Shown here: one piece after another, positions 42,331-53,165 of the stretch
How the letters are laid out: each line of letters starts with the position of its first letter
Numbering within the stretch: position 1 is the first letter of the stretch
Assembly: GCA_949152475.1 (NCBI GenBank)
Contig: OX424566.1
Location: 32,154,423 to 32,218,422 of the forward strand
Direction of reading: 5' to 3'
DNA length: 64,000 bases
Origin: Terebella lapidaria
Taxonomy: Eukaryota; Annelida; Polychaeta; Terebellida; Terebellidae
Position numbers and translations under genes: made by a program
The notes under the pieces: generated by a model
What the model was told of the DNA's origin: nothing
The model's input: only the letters and a program-made list of their open reading frames with translations
The model's database searches: none

Positions 42331-44462
42331 TACCTAGTGTGTTTTCCTCTTTGGTCAGAAATGTATGACAATATAAATTTCTCTAAATGTCACGTTAAAT
42401 ATACATCAATATTTTCAGTGCTAAATATTTTTTATTTTGCCATAAAAATGAAAATTCCATGATTGAATGAAAAACGTAAGTAATTTCATACAAACTGTGA
42501 GAGTATAGCGTCATATGGTTGAAAGGAACACATAACTAGAAGATAGCTAACAATAACATTGACCAGTAAACTTCATTTATACGCACCATAACAAGCAGTC
42601 CTGTTGTAACCATAGCCAACCATACGTACTTCATGGACAGTATACGGTCATTGAATATTATTTATGGCTTTCGATATTGATTCTAGAAGGACCCGGGTGA
42701 CAGGCTTTGTTTGCAATTATTCTATTTGCAGGAGATTATATTTACAGAACAGAGGGTACCGGGTATGGAACCGGGTATGATATTTCGTCAGTTGGAATAT
42801 AAATATATTAGGGGAATCTATTGATATATTTTTTTGTCTCATTCAAAGTGAAAACAGATTGTGGCACGTTTTATTTTTTTAACATTATTTTTGTTTGCAT
42901 AATGTTTCGTGTCATCTTCAGCTTCAATTACGATATTCAAGACAGTGTAGATAGACATCATTTTCCATTTATGGTGGAAAAATCCACGTGTACTTCGAGC
43001 AATGTTGAGGGTGAGATTTATTCTAATGCGTATTATTATTCTACTAATATTAGTTCGTACACAGAATAATATATCCTTTCCAATCATACTCTTTTTCTTT
43101 CATTTTCTGAGTAGTAAGTATATATTCAGTCGTTGTAAAATGTCAAGTCACCGAACAAGTATTCAAGATGTTATGATGATGATCTCTATGTACATTCCTT
43201 CCATGTGTCTAGGATGGACTGATCTACGTCCGTACTAATCTATGAATTAAAATGAAAAATGTTTATCAATTCTTCTACAAAATTCTAGTCAATGATAGAT
43301 ATTTGAACATATGTTGACTTATAATATTTATTATTTTCTAACATATTTATTCGCACATTGACACGGATACCATAGCCCACGTGAAGCGAAATACTGCTGT
43401 AACGTTACATAATATCACCGATGACTGCATGTGACCGCTACGGAACACATTCCAGATTCCATCACGTTCAAGGTGCCACAGCTGTTTCCCCGGTGTTAGT
43501 ATTATCCACTTAGGGGTAAACATCAATCATGCTTGCATTAGGAAGGACCATTAATGGGTGTCTCAATCACCCATTGGCCATTGTTCAGCTGAATACAAAT
43601 GAGTTTTCCCTGCATTTAGTTGTGTTAGACAATGCAGATTGTGAAAAAACACTTGGTAGTAATCTACTAGTTCAGATTTTATGATGTAGGGCAAAACAGA
43701 GGAATCATTGTATATATATATATATAATGATTACAACGCACATAAGCAAATGTGTTAATTGCCGACATAATGATAACATGATTTACAATGAGATATTCAC
43801 AACGATGACAAATGATACCGATACTTGCATGCATTATGACAAAATAAGATGAAATGTTGACGGTGTGGGCATTTTTATCACATCATAATGACCCACTTCG
43901 AATAGTAATTATCGCCTTTACGGCACCATTAAATATCAAGAGTTCATAAACATTCCGTCTGACACGAACGTTGTGCATGTAAAAGATTCACGAAAACATG
44001 ATAAATGCCCCCATGTGATGCCTTCATGGATATGGTGTGTTTTATATGTGTGTGGTTAGTATGATTTATGGGCTAATTAGGAGTTTGATAACTACAGTTA
44101 TCTCATATGATGTTTATTATCATTGATATATAACGATATATCTAAGACAGATAAGCTGTTGGACTAGGTGTTTGATTAGTCGTACAATAGACAAGACGTT
44201 TTGAAAAGTGTATGCTATGAGATGCTATGAGAATTTTTTCGTGATATCCTAGGCTCGAATAGGGGTGGTTTGCAAGATCCCCGATGAAAAAACTATCGGT
44301 ATTGACATCAACCAGATGCCTCCAGCAAATCCAGAATTCGTAATCATCATGGATAATAAATAGGGTCAATGAATATTCTCAATTTCAGTATACTATTCAG
44401 TGTTCAATACATTGCTTACACGAAACAACAGAACTCTGATGAAGTATGCACAAGCTGCACTT
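42331..44462. other. No gene; one microsatellite
   Basis: A (TA)n run is at 43711-43726. Otherwise AT-rich sequence with no coding signals. Confidence 0.45.
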
Positions 44463-44827
44463 TTACTCTCGTAAGCCAACGGCTGCTTCCAGTTGGTCTC
44501 CTGTCCCGAACTCCCTGACACCTCGTCTCTGCAGGGCCATTTCATCGAAAGTGTCTGATGATTTTTCGACTGTGTCAATTGCATAGACTTCTGAGATTTT
44601 TGTTCCAATTATTTTGGATATTTTTAAGTGATGGTTTTGGTACATCTTGGATTACTCAGAACATACTCATCCAGAGTGAGATATGAAGACTGATTGAGGC
44701 GTCCTGGGATAACCAGATTTATCAGTCGATTGGGTATCAGACCATTCCTGTGTTTGCGATATGTGTTTGCAATGCAAATGAAGCCAAATCCACAATATGC
44801 TTCTGGGGCCCATCGCAGGGTTTCCAT
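44463..44827 (-). other. Two adjoining coding-like fragments, unidentified
   Basis: On the minus strand one frame (44827 to about 44650, CGFGFICIANTYRKHRNGL, LINLVIPGRLNQSSYLTLDE) is followed in another frame by about 60 codons ending at 44463 (SEVYAIDTVEKSSDTFDEMA, REFGTGDQLEAAVGL). Both look more protein-like than the background and abut, as in a frameshifted old gene copy. The family is not recognised, so the evidence is weak. Confidence 0.2.
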
Positions 44828-45071
44828 CCAGCATTACACTTATGGCTAAAGTGATCTAGGAGAGAATTAACCACACATTTCAATTTATTTTGCTGAAATA
44901 AACATGAGCATTTTCCAGTTTAATTCGCACATATCCGAATGGAATTGTAATGGTTGATATATTTGTTATGTCATGTTAATGTGATTCAGATATAGGTAAT
45001 ATACATTTGCGATATGTTAATCATGTGGATATCTTGTATTCATTAATAATTAGATCGACGAGTTATCCGCA

Positions 45072-46734
45072 TGCGCCAGGTACATTCATGACTTCCGCGA
45101 GGCCTCTGCAATGTGTTTCACCGAGACTTGGCTGCGCCATGATATCGATGATGGATGTGTTGCCCTGGATAACTTTTTCCTTGTCCGTGGAGATCGTGAG
45201 GCGTCGTCTGGTAAACAGTGTGGTGGAGGCGTCTGTATCTATCTCAACCGAGGATGGTGCAACAATTGGACAGTCAAGGAAAGAGTATGCAACCCTGATC
45301 TAGAACTCCTAACGGTTGGTGTACGTCCCTACTACCTGCCTAGAGAGTTCTCTCAAGTCTTTTTCTTAACTGTCTATATCCCTCCTGACGCCTGCGCTGA
45401 CGCTGCTCGAGATCACATCATAGCAAGTATACATACGCTTGAGGACAAACATCCAGACGCTATAAAGATCATCTCTGGAGATTTCAATAGGTGTTCCCTC
45501 CAGGACTCACTCCCGAACTATGTACAGTACGTGGATTGTCCTACAAGGGGAGACCGCACCCTCGACATGTGCTATGTCAACGTTCCGAGTGCCTACAAAT
45601 GTCAACAGCGGCCCCCTCTCGGACAATCTGACCATAACATTGTACACATGACTCCACAATATCGCCCAGTGTTGAAGCAGTCAAAGCCAACAGTGCGGAC
45701 CATCAAACAGTGGACCCCTGACGCCGTTACAGAACTACAGGCCTGCTTTGACTGCACTGACTGGGAGGTTTTCGAACATGCGAGTCTGGATCATCACGTG
45801 GAGGTAATCAGTGACTATATTAACTTCTGCACAGATATGATTGTTCCATTTAAGTCAGTGAAATGCTTTCCCAACAACAAAGCATGGATAACTAAAGATC
45901 TGAAACATTTCATTAACCTCAAGAAATCTGCTCTCAGTGACAAGCCCAACTCGAATCTAAAAGCCATTGAACAGAATTTGCAGTCTCAAATTAATATCTG
46001 TAGAAATAACTTCAAACAAAAACTTGAGGATAAATTTCTAACCGGCAAGTCCAAAGATGTATGGCGTGGTTTACGTGACATAACAGGTTTCGGTCTGAAA
46101 TCAACATCCATTCGCGACAAGGACCAAACCTTTGCAAACGATTTGAATGCATTCTACTCACGATTTGACAAACATAATCTCACTGACCAGCGATCTGCCA
46201 TCAGGAGGGAAGTGACAGCGAACATCGGCATGTGGCCTGAACTGTCGATCAGTGAGCAGAACATCCACGACACTTTCACCAGAATCAACCCCAACAAGGC
46301 CAAAGGTCCTGACAACATTTCTGGGCGCTTACTGAAGGAGTGTGCTGCGGAGCTTGCACCACTGTTTCTTGGTGTTTTTCGGAAATCAGTGAATTGCCAC
46401 CATATCCCCGCGCTTTGGAAATCGTCAACGATCACTCCATTGCCAAAGAAAACACAACCAGCAGTACTGAACGACTACCGGCCCGTCGCTCTGACTTCCT
46501 TGGTGATGAAGAGCTTCGAGCGAGTTCTGCTGGCGCTCTTGCTACCGTCAGTCAAGGGCTCATGGACCCGCTACAGTTCGCCTACCGGGCTCGTCGTGGA
46601 GTGGAAGACGCCACACTTACGCTCGTTCACTATCTCTACCAGCACCTTGATGTGCCGGGAAACAGTGCCCGAGTACTGATGGTGGACTTCTCGAGCGCAT
46701 TTAATACCATACAACCGAGTGTGATGAATTTCGA
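45072..46734 (+). pseudogene. CR1/L2-group LINE fragment: endonuclease and start of reverse transcriptase
   Basis: The frame enters within an AP-endonuclease domain (FREASAMCFTETWL; GGGVCIYLNRGW; IISGDFNRCSLQDSL; RGDRTLDMCYVN; LGQSDHNIV). It continues through the linker into reverse transcriptase (NPNKAKGPDNISGRLLKECA; WKSSTITPLPKK; LNDYRPVALTSLVMKSFERV). At about 46550 the frame shifts and the other frame gives MDPLQFAYRARRGVEDATLT and VDFSSAFNTIQPSV. The sequence then stops abruptly at 46734 against an AT-rich palindromic repeat, before the YxDD active site. The 5' end is truncated too. It is inactive. Confidence 0.88.
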
Positions 46735-47245
46735 TTTGCTTTTTGTTTATTTCGTTTTCTTTTTTGAAAACAAAAAAATGAAATAACGGTATTTCGACTT
46801 GTTATTTCGTTTTTCTGTTTTCACGATTGAAACAAAAAAACGGAATAACGGATTTTGATTCGTTTTTTCGTTTTATTATTTTTCGTTTTAAAACGAAAAA
46901 TTAGCCCAAGGGCTAAGAAGATTTGTACACGGACAATGTGCAAAACCGCCATTCGTTTTTTTCTTTAAAAACAGAAAGCAAAAAAACGAAAAAACGAATC
47001 GAAATTCCGTTATTCTGTTTCTCAATTAAAAAACGAAATAATGAAAAACGAAATAACGACTCGAAAATCCGTTATTCCGTTTTTCCATTAGAAACGACAA
47101 AAGAAATAACAATTCAAAATTCCGTTATTCCATTTTTCCATTGAAAAACGAAATAATGAAAAACGGAATAACGAATCGAATTTCCGTTATCCCGTTTTTC
47201 CATTAAATAACGAAATAATGAAAAACAAAATAAAGAGTCCAAAAA
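46735..47245. repeat. AT-rich palindromic repeat (AACGGAATAACG words), copy 1
   Basis: It is built from inverted and direct variants of ATTTCGTTTTTC, AACGGAATAACG and TTCGATTCG. Positions 46735-46905 match 48713-48890 in direct order; 46938-47140 match 48511-48698 in inverted order. Where the two parts meet it carries GCAAAACCGCCATTCG, whose complement recurs in the other copies. It truncates the LINE at its left edge. The class is unknown. Confidence 0.8.
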
Positions 47246-47619
47246 TTTGTCGGGTATAGTGGTGGGGAGGGGGGGGGGGGGGGGTGAGGAGGGAGGAGGC
47301 CGGCGGTGCTCGTAGGTCATATCTGGCCCATAACTCATTGACCACAGAAGATGTGCGACAAAATCAGAACTTCGATTCACTCGTACGTTTATAGCAGCTC
47401 TCGAAACGGGTTTCCCAGGATCTGGACAGTCATACATCGCTCGTGCGACAGTAACATAACAGTAAAATCGCCCGGACGCGAGCTCGGTGGATCTCGATTT
47501 TCGCCTTACGATCGATGTACGAGTGAACAAAATCGGCGCGGTTGCCCAGTCCACTTTGATATCGGTGGACCTGGGTAGTCGTACATCGCTCGCACCTCGC
47601 TCGTGCGACAAAGAAATCG
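47246..47619. other. No gene; G-rich run
   Basis: About 18 G near 47268-47283, then a more GC-rich stretch with repeated words (ACATCGCTCG twice, CTCGTGCGACA twice). No coding frame is supported. Confidence 0.4.
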
Positions 47620-47750
47620 CGGCCCATGTAGCGCAGCTTACTATTTCTTCTAAATTCAATGAAGATTAAAAATGTGTCAGACGGATTAAATATGGTATAT
47701 TATTCAGTGGGTGAGTAGTATTAACAGAGTAAGGTGCGCTACATGGGCCG
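47620..47750. repeat. Foldback sequence
   Basis: CGGCCCATGTAGCGCAGCTTA at 47620-47640 is the inverted partner of 47730-47750 with one or two differences; the loop is about 90 bp. Confidence 0.6.
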
Positions 47751-48249
47751 AAATGGCTCGGCCGCAAACTCAGTAGAGTATTCGAATATGGAAAAATTTA
47801 ATCCGCCTACTGGTTCTAAACAACTCAAATTCAATGACACTGCTCACATGAAACAGAGGCTGTACACTTATTTAGAACCGAAAATGGACTCACACTTCGG
47901 TACTCTATAGCATGTTATACCCATATAAAAATTATTATTTCTCATTTTGCTGACATTATATTGGGTTATCAACCATGAACTGCATGTTATTAAGGGCCAA
48001 ATTCGTCACACCACCGATCACTAACAAAAAAGTTGCATAATCATCGTGGCACTTCAGAATATTAAAACAGAGAGTCATAGTTTTTATGAGCAGACATAAT
48101 GTACTAGTATACATATATATATGCTAGAATTACATAAATTCATTGACACCATATGGCTGGAAATACATAGGGTTCAATGACGTACTAATAATATATGTTG
48201 ACGGTAAAGTTGGTTCACAATATGTGGAGAACTATATAGGGCTGGAAAG
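47751..48249. other. No supported feature
   Basis: AT-rich sequence with a short TATATATA run near 48113. Confidence 0.45.
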
Positions 48250-48410
48250 TCACGTGACGTCACGGTGTGATTTTGGGGACAAACAAATATATACCCTTTG
48301 TTTTCTTTGAGTTGAATTAGAGTAAACAACTCGGCATAAATGGGGTTGCTCACATGAAACAATGGGTGTATATTTGTTTGTCCCCGAAGTCAGAGTGACT
48401 TTCCACGTGA
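48250..48410. repeat. Palindromic MITE, copy 2
   Basis: Same family as 704-855: TCACGTGACGTCACGGTGTG at the left, complementary end at the right, and ACAAACAAATATATACCC mirrored inside. Confidence 0.8.
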
Positions 48411-48510
48411 CTTTGGTTTTGTATACTACACCTGATTTACAACTGTGTCCACCATGCAACCAAATCATCATCTTCGACAAGGCGACCACCTTTCAGAATG
48501 CCCTTGTCGG

Positions 48511-48918
48511 CAATAACGGAATTTCGAATCGTTATTTCGTTTTTCGTTTCTAATGGAAAAAACAGAATAACGGATTTTCGAGTGCTATTTCGTTTTTCAT
48601 TATTTCGTTTTTTGATTGAAAAACGGAAAAACGGAATTTCGAATCATTATTTCGTTTTTTGTTTTTAAGAAAAAAACGAATGGCGGTTTTGCACATAGAA
48701 GTCAAAATGAAATTACGGAATTTCGATTTGTTTTTTGGTTATTTTGTTTTCTTTATTGAAAACGAAAAAAATGAAATAACGGTATTTCGGTTTGTTATTT
48801 CGTTTTTCTGTTTTTACGATTGAAACAAAAAACGGAATAACGGATTTTGATTCGTTTTTTCGTTTGTTTGTTTTCCGTTTTAAAACGAAAAAACGAATGG
48901 CGGTTTTGTACACGGACC
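48511..48918. repeat. AT-rich palindromic repeat, copy 2
   Basis: It carries the inverted and direct counterparts of the 46.7-47.2 kb repeat. It contains ACGAATGGCGGTTTTGCAC near 48680 and finishes with ACGAATGGCGGTTTTGTACA then CGGACC. The same finishing word stands at 51016-51045, after the satellite, so the word brackets the satellite. Confidence 0.8.
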
Positions 48919-48944
48919 TTACCGGACAATGTTTTACATTTTAT

Positions 48945-50790
48945 ATATTAGCCATTTTGTCCCGAGACCTTGACAACAAGGTCAAATTCAAGGTCACAAG
49001 AATATTCAGCATATATCATTTCATGTCCACAATTGATTCCTAAGCTGCAAAATCGACAATGAGCCAGATATCAACCATTTTGTGTTCTGACCTTGGAGAT
49101 GAGATCAAATTCAAGGTCATGAGAATATTCAGCATATATCATTTCCTATATGTGCTCAATTGATTGCAAAGCTGTAAGTTCGATAACAAACGGGATATTA
49201 ATCATTTTGTGCTTTGACCTTGAAAATGAGGTCAAATCATTCTAAGCTGCAAATTCAAGGTTATGACAATATTCAGCATTTATCGTTTACTATTTGTTCA
49301 CAATTGCTTCCTTAACTGTAAAAATGATAATAAGCGAGATATTAGCCATTTTATGATCTGACCTTGAAAATGAGGTCGAAGTTCAAGATCATGACAAGAT
49401 TCAGTATATATATATCATTTCCTACATGTGCACAATTGATTCTAAGCTGCAAAGTCGATAATAAGCGAGATATTAGCCATTTAATGCTCTGACCTTGAAA
49501 ATGAGATCAAAGGTCAAGATCAAGGTCATGACAATCTTCAGCATATATCACTTCTTACATGGCCCCAATTGATTTGTAAGCTGTAAAGTCGATGATAAGT
49601 GAGATTTTAGCCATTTTTTCCTATGACCTTGAAGATGGAGAACAAGGTCAAATTCAAAGTCATCAGAATATTCGGCGTATATCATTTCCTATACATGCAC
49701 AACTGATTTTCTAACCTGTGAAGTCGATAATGAGCGAGATATTAGCCATTTTGTGCTCTTGACTTTGAAAATTAGGTCAGAGGTCAAATTCAAGGTCACG
49801 GGAATATTCGGCATATATCATTTCCTATATGTCCACAATTGATCCCTAAGCTGTAAAATCGATAATAAGTGAGATATCAGCCATTTTGTCCTGTGACCTT
49901 GAAAATGAGGTCAAAGGTCAAATTCAAGGTCATGACAATAATCTGCATATATCAGTTTCTATATGTTCATAATTGATTCCTAAGCAGTAAAGTCGATATT
50001 AAGTGGGATGTTAGCCATTTTGTCCTGTGACCTTGAAAATGAGGTCAAAGGTCAAATTCAAGGTCATGAAAATATTCGGCATATATCATTTCCTATATGT
50101 CCACAATTGATTTCTAGTGTCTAATCTCAATATTGAGTGAGATATTAGGCATAATGTGTCCCATTATAAAGCATAGGAGAGTATAACATGGAAAAGTCTC
50201 ATTTGGGCCAAGTTTGGGCCAAAATGGCCCACTTCCAGCAATTCAAGCGCAACGAAACTTATACACTTCACAGGAGTACATATGAGGAGTGTTATGTATT
50301 AAAAAGAAACTTGAAAATGAAGCCAAAGGTCAAATTCAAAGTCACAAAATTATTATGGATATATCATTTCCTATATGTCCACGATTGATTCCTAAGCTGT
50401 AAAATCGATAATAAGCGAGATATTAGCCATTTTGTGCTATGACCTTGAAAATAAGGTCAAAGGTCAAATTTAAGGTCATCAGAATATTCAGCGTATATCC
50501 TTTCCTATATGTCCACATTTGATTCCTAAGCTGTAAAGTCGATAATAAGCGAGATATTAGCCATTTTGTCCTGTGACCTTGAAACTGAAGTCAGAGGTCA
50601 AATTCAAGGTCACGTGAATATTCAGCATATATCATTTCCTACATGTCCACAATTGATCCTACATGAAGTGAGATATTAGCCATTTTGTCCCATGACCTTG
50701 AAAATGAGGTCAAAGGTCAAATTCAAGGTCATGACAATAATCTGCATATATCATTTCCTATATGTTCAAAATTGATTCCTAAGCTGTAAT
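48945..50790 (+). repeat. Satellite of ~134-bp units rich in AGGTCA half-sites
   Basis: About 13-14 units, spaced 119-144 bp and mostly 132-135 bp, each running: TTAGCCATTTTGTNNTGTG, ACCTTGAAAATGAGGTCAAA, GGTCAAATTCAAGGTCA, CATATATCATTTCCTATATG, AATTGATTCCTAAGCTGTAA, GTCGATAATAAGCGAGATA. One unit near 50150-50330 is diverged. The best units hold TGACCT-N8-AGGTCA (everted), AGGTCAAAGGTCA (spacing 1) and TCAAGGTCA. Intact spacing-1 repeats are at 49908-49920, 50042-50054, 50453-50465 and 50707-50719. It encodes nothing. Confidence 0.92.
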
Positions 50791-50937
50791 CAGGCATTTT
50801 TCGTCGAAAACGGCCGCTATTTTGAAAAAAATGCGGAAATCGAAAAACTAAAAAAAATTTCCTTGAAATATTTTTAGGTATTTTTGTGCAAAATTTCAGA
50901 AAGATTCGATCATATACTTTTGAAGATAAAAATGTGA

Positions 50938-51046
50938 ACGGACGACGGACGGACGACGGACGCCGGACGCAACGCCATGCCAATAGGTTATCGGACCATA
51001 GGTCCGGTAACCTAAAAAACGAATGGCGGTTTTGTACACGGACCGT
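50938..51046 (+). repeat. GGACGGACGAC minisatellite, palindrome and flanking word
   Basis: A short GACGGACG run (50938-50970) is followed by the palindrome TAGGTTATCGGACC/GGTCCGGTAACCTA (50985-51014) and the bracket word ACGAATGGCGGTTTTGTACA. This looks like the right-hand end of the inserted satellite-bearing element. Confidence 0.6.
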
Positions 51047-51693
51047 AAAGTACGACATTTTGCAATGAAAACAAAGCCCGACCAAATAGTTTATCTAAAG
51101 GCACACTTGCGTCATCTCAATAAGGATCATACGTCGATCATAATAACGTTTTGCAGAATGCGTCGTAAATGGCGTAAAAAGGCTCGGCAAATGGGTTCGG
51201 CGATAGGTCAATTGCTGTGTCTCACATTCGCCAAAGCTTTTGGATGTTTAGACATACATCCAGTAAACCTTATTGGTTGTCAATGCGATATTAAAATTAT
51301 AACGAAATAACAATTGATGATGACAACTATGTGCCATTTAAGCATATCACCGTTATTCGATTATTTTCTCACTGGTTCAGTTATATTTTTTTTACTAGAT
51401 ATTATCTTTTATGAATATTGATCAGATAATTCTTTAGTGTTCTAAATTGAAATCAGCTATTTATTTTCAGTTTTATTGTCCGGACTCGGCCGGTTATACA
51501 TATATTCATACAAATTTGAACGATTTCCGTTTGCATCGTCTCCGCAGTGACGGGCAAATGTGATCGGTCCGTCTGCCCAGGCCAGTGATTTTTTGCTCGG
51601 GCTGCATGTAACAGAATCTATTAAGGCTAATAGCAACATCCAAGGAATATCTGGTTTGGGAATGAAGGGCAAAAGAAGAAAATACGTATTTAA
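51047..51693. other. No supported feature
   Basis: No coding frame or repeat recognised. Confidence 0.45.
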
Positions 51694-52437
51694 AAGGATG
51701 TTCGCTCCCTTTGGACCCAAGCAGAGGGGCTAAAACTTGAAATTCGATTGATGATTTTCATACTTTTAAACAATCATCAATATGATATTGTGCATTCGAA
51801 AACAGAAAATTTGGATCAAATATTCTCTTCAGTGTGGAATTATGGGTAATTTTACCCCCAAAATACCAGCAAAATGGGTCATTTTTGGCCATTTTCACTT
51901 AAATCAATATTTATTGAAAACCTGAAAAAAGATTTTCTCTAAAATTTTGCTTGTTTATCAACGAACCGATATGCATGTTTTTGATAGAAGAAAATATGGG
52001 GGTCACTATGCTATTTTTTCTGTTATAGGTTGTCATGTTTGTGAATGTCAGTGAATTTTATCAAAATTTCAACAAATCTAGGTAAAAAATTTTGTTCTGG
52101 ACTCATATGGATGCCTGTAGAGGGAAAATTAGCATGGTGACCCCCATATTTTTTTTCTATCAAAAACATGCACAGAAGTTCGTTGACAAACATACACAAT
52201 CTCAGAGATATCTATTTTCAGGTTTTCATTAAATATTGAATATAGTGAAAATGGCCCTTTTTCCTGGTATTTTGGGGGTAAAATTACCCATAATTCCACA
52301 CTAAACGAAATATTCAACTCGAATTTGCTGTTTTGGAATGCACGATATCATATTGATGATTGTTTGAAAGTCTGAAATACATTAAACAAATTTCAAATTT
52401 TAGCCCCTCTGCTTGGGTCCAAAAGGAGCGAACAACC
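51694..52437. mobile_element. Foldback MITE with ~310-bp arms, TTAA-flanked
   Basis: The arms 51694-52012 and 52131-52437 are inverted copies over their whole length: TTGGACCCAAGCAGAGGGGC, CAATCATCAATATGATAT, GGTAATTTTACCCCCAAAAT and the inner TATGGGGGTCAC each have a partner. The right end finishes CGAACAACC followed by TTAA (52438-52441); the left has TTTAAAAGGATGTTCG, an eroded version. The first bases are shared with 35656-37964, so both may use one transposase. No coding sequence. Confidence 0.8.
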
Positions 52438-52441
52438 TTAA

Positions 52442-53085
52442 CCTAGTCCCCTGTATTATGATTCTTGGACTATTTGGAATGTTGAGACGTCAATGAAAAG
52501 GGACGTACGCAGGTGCCTCCTGGACTTCCTGCTTTGTGTAATATCAAAGAAACTAGTCATACTTTGTAATATCGTGGTGGAATCAGGTAACTTGGTCATT
52601 GGTCAGCGTTGATAGACTTGTACATGATGATGTTACTTCCACTGTTATCATACAAACAATCACAGGCCAATCAAGACATGGTATTGACTGATGTGGCTCG
52701 TAATCAAGTTCAATATTGCAGGGACCGAATCCAGCATTTCCTCTCATTGTGGACGAACATTGCACATGATTATCTTGTATCGAATGTTTGATCAGGGTGT
52801 GAAATAATCCCATTAGATATAAAATAACATCAAGGTTTAATGTCATTTGGGTTCAATTGTCTAGGGTGTAAATGCACAAGCGTTCTAAATAACAGTCTGC
52901 TGAATCATATTAATTCTCAAACATATGGTATCATTCGCATCACCTTGCTGCAGCATGATAATGTAATTACTTGTACATGTGCAAGGAGTACATACTCTCA
53001 GTATTACCACACCATACACATCTAAGTGATATGTTGGCTCGTTGATCATAAGTTAGGTTTTATACAATCAAGTGGTCTTCTGGTT
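52442..53085. other. No supported feature
   Basis: Short chance frames only. Confidence 0.45.
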
Positions 53086-53165
53086 ATCATACAAGAGAGA
53101 TGGTGGGGACATGTTAACAAATATGCACATACTTGTTAAGATGTCCTCGCCATCTCTTGCATGAT
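53086..53165 (+). other. 80-nt perfect-loop hairpin, pre-miRNA-like or tiny MITE
   Basis: The arm ATCATACAAGAGAGATGGTG, continuing GGGACATGTTAACAA, pairs with TTGTTAAGATGTCCTCGCCA, continuing TCTCTTGCATGAT, around a 12-nt loop. There is one 2-nt bulge and three mismatches, of which two would be G-U pairs on one strand. Arm and loop lengths fit an animal microRNA precursor, but a solitary hairpin can equally be a degenerate MITE. No known miRNA seed was recognised. Confidence 0.4.

Noticed and set aside
46923..48913. Lysine/asparagine-rich frames in both directions
   Set aside because: They are translations of the AT-rich palindromic repeat, not proteins.
48945..50790. Satellite as a CRISPR array
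   Set aside because: Animal DNA context, units of 119-144 bp conserved throughout with no alternating repeat and unique spacer.
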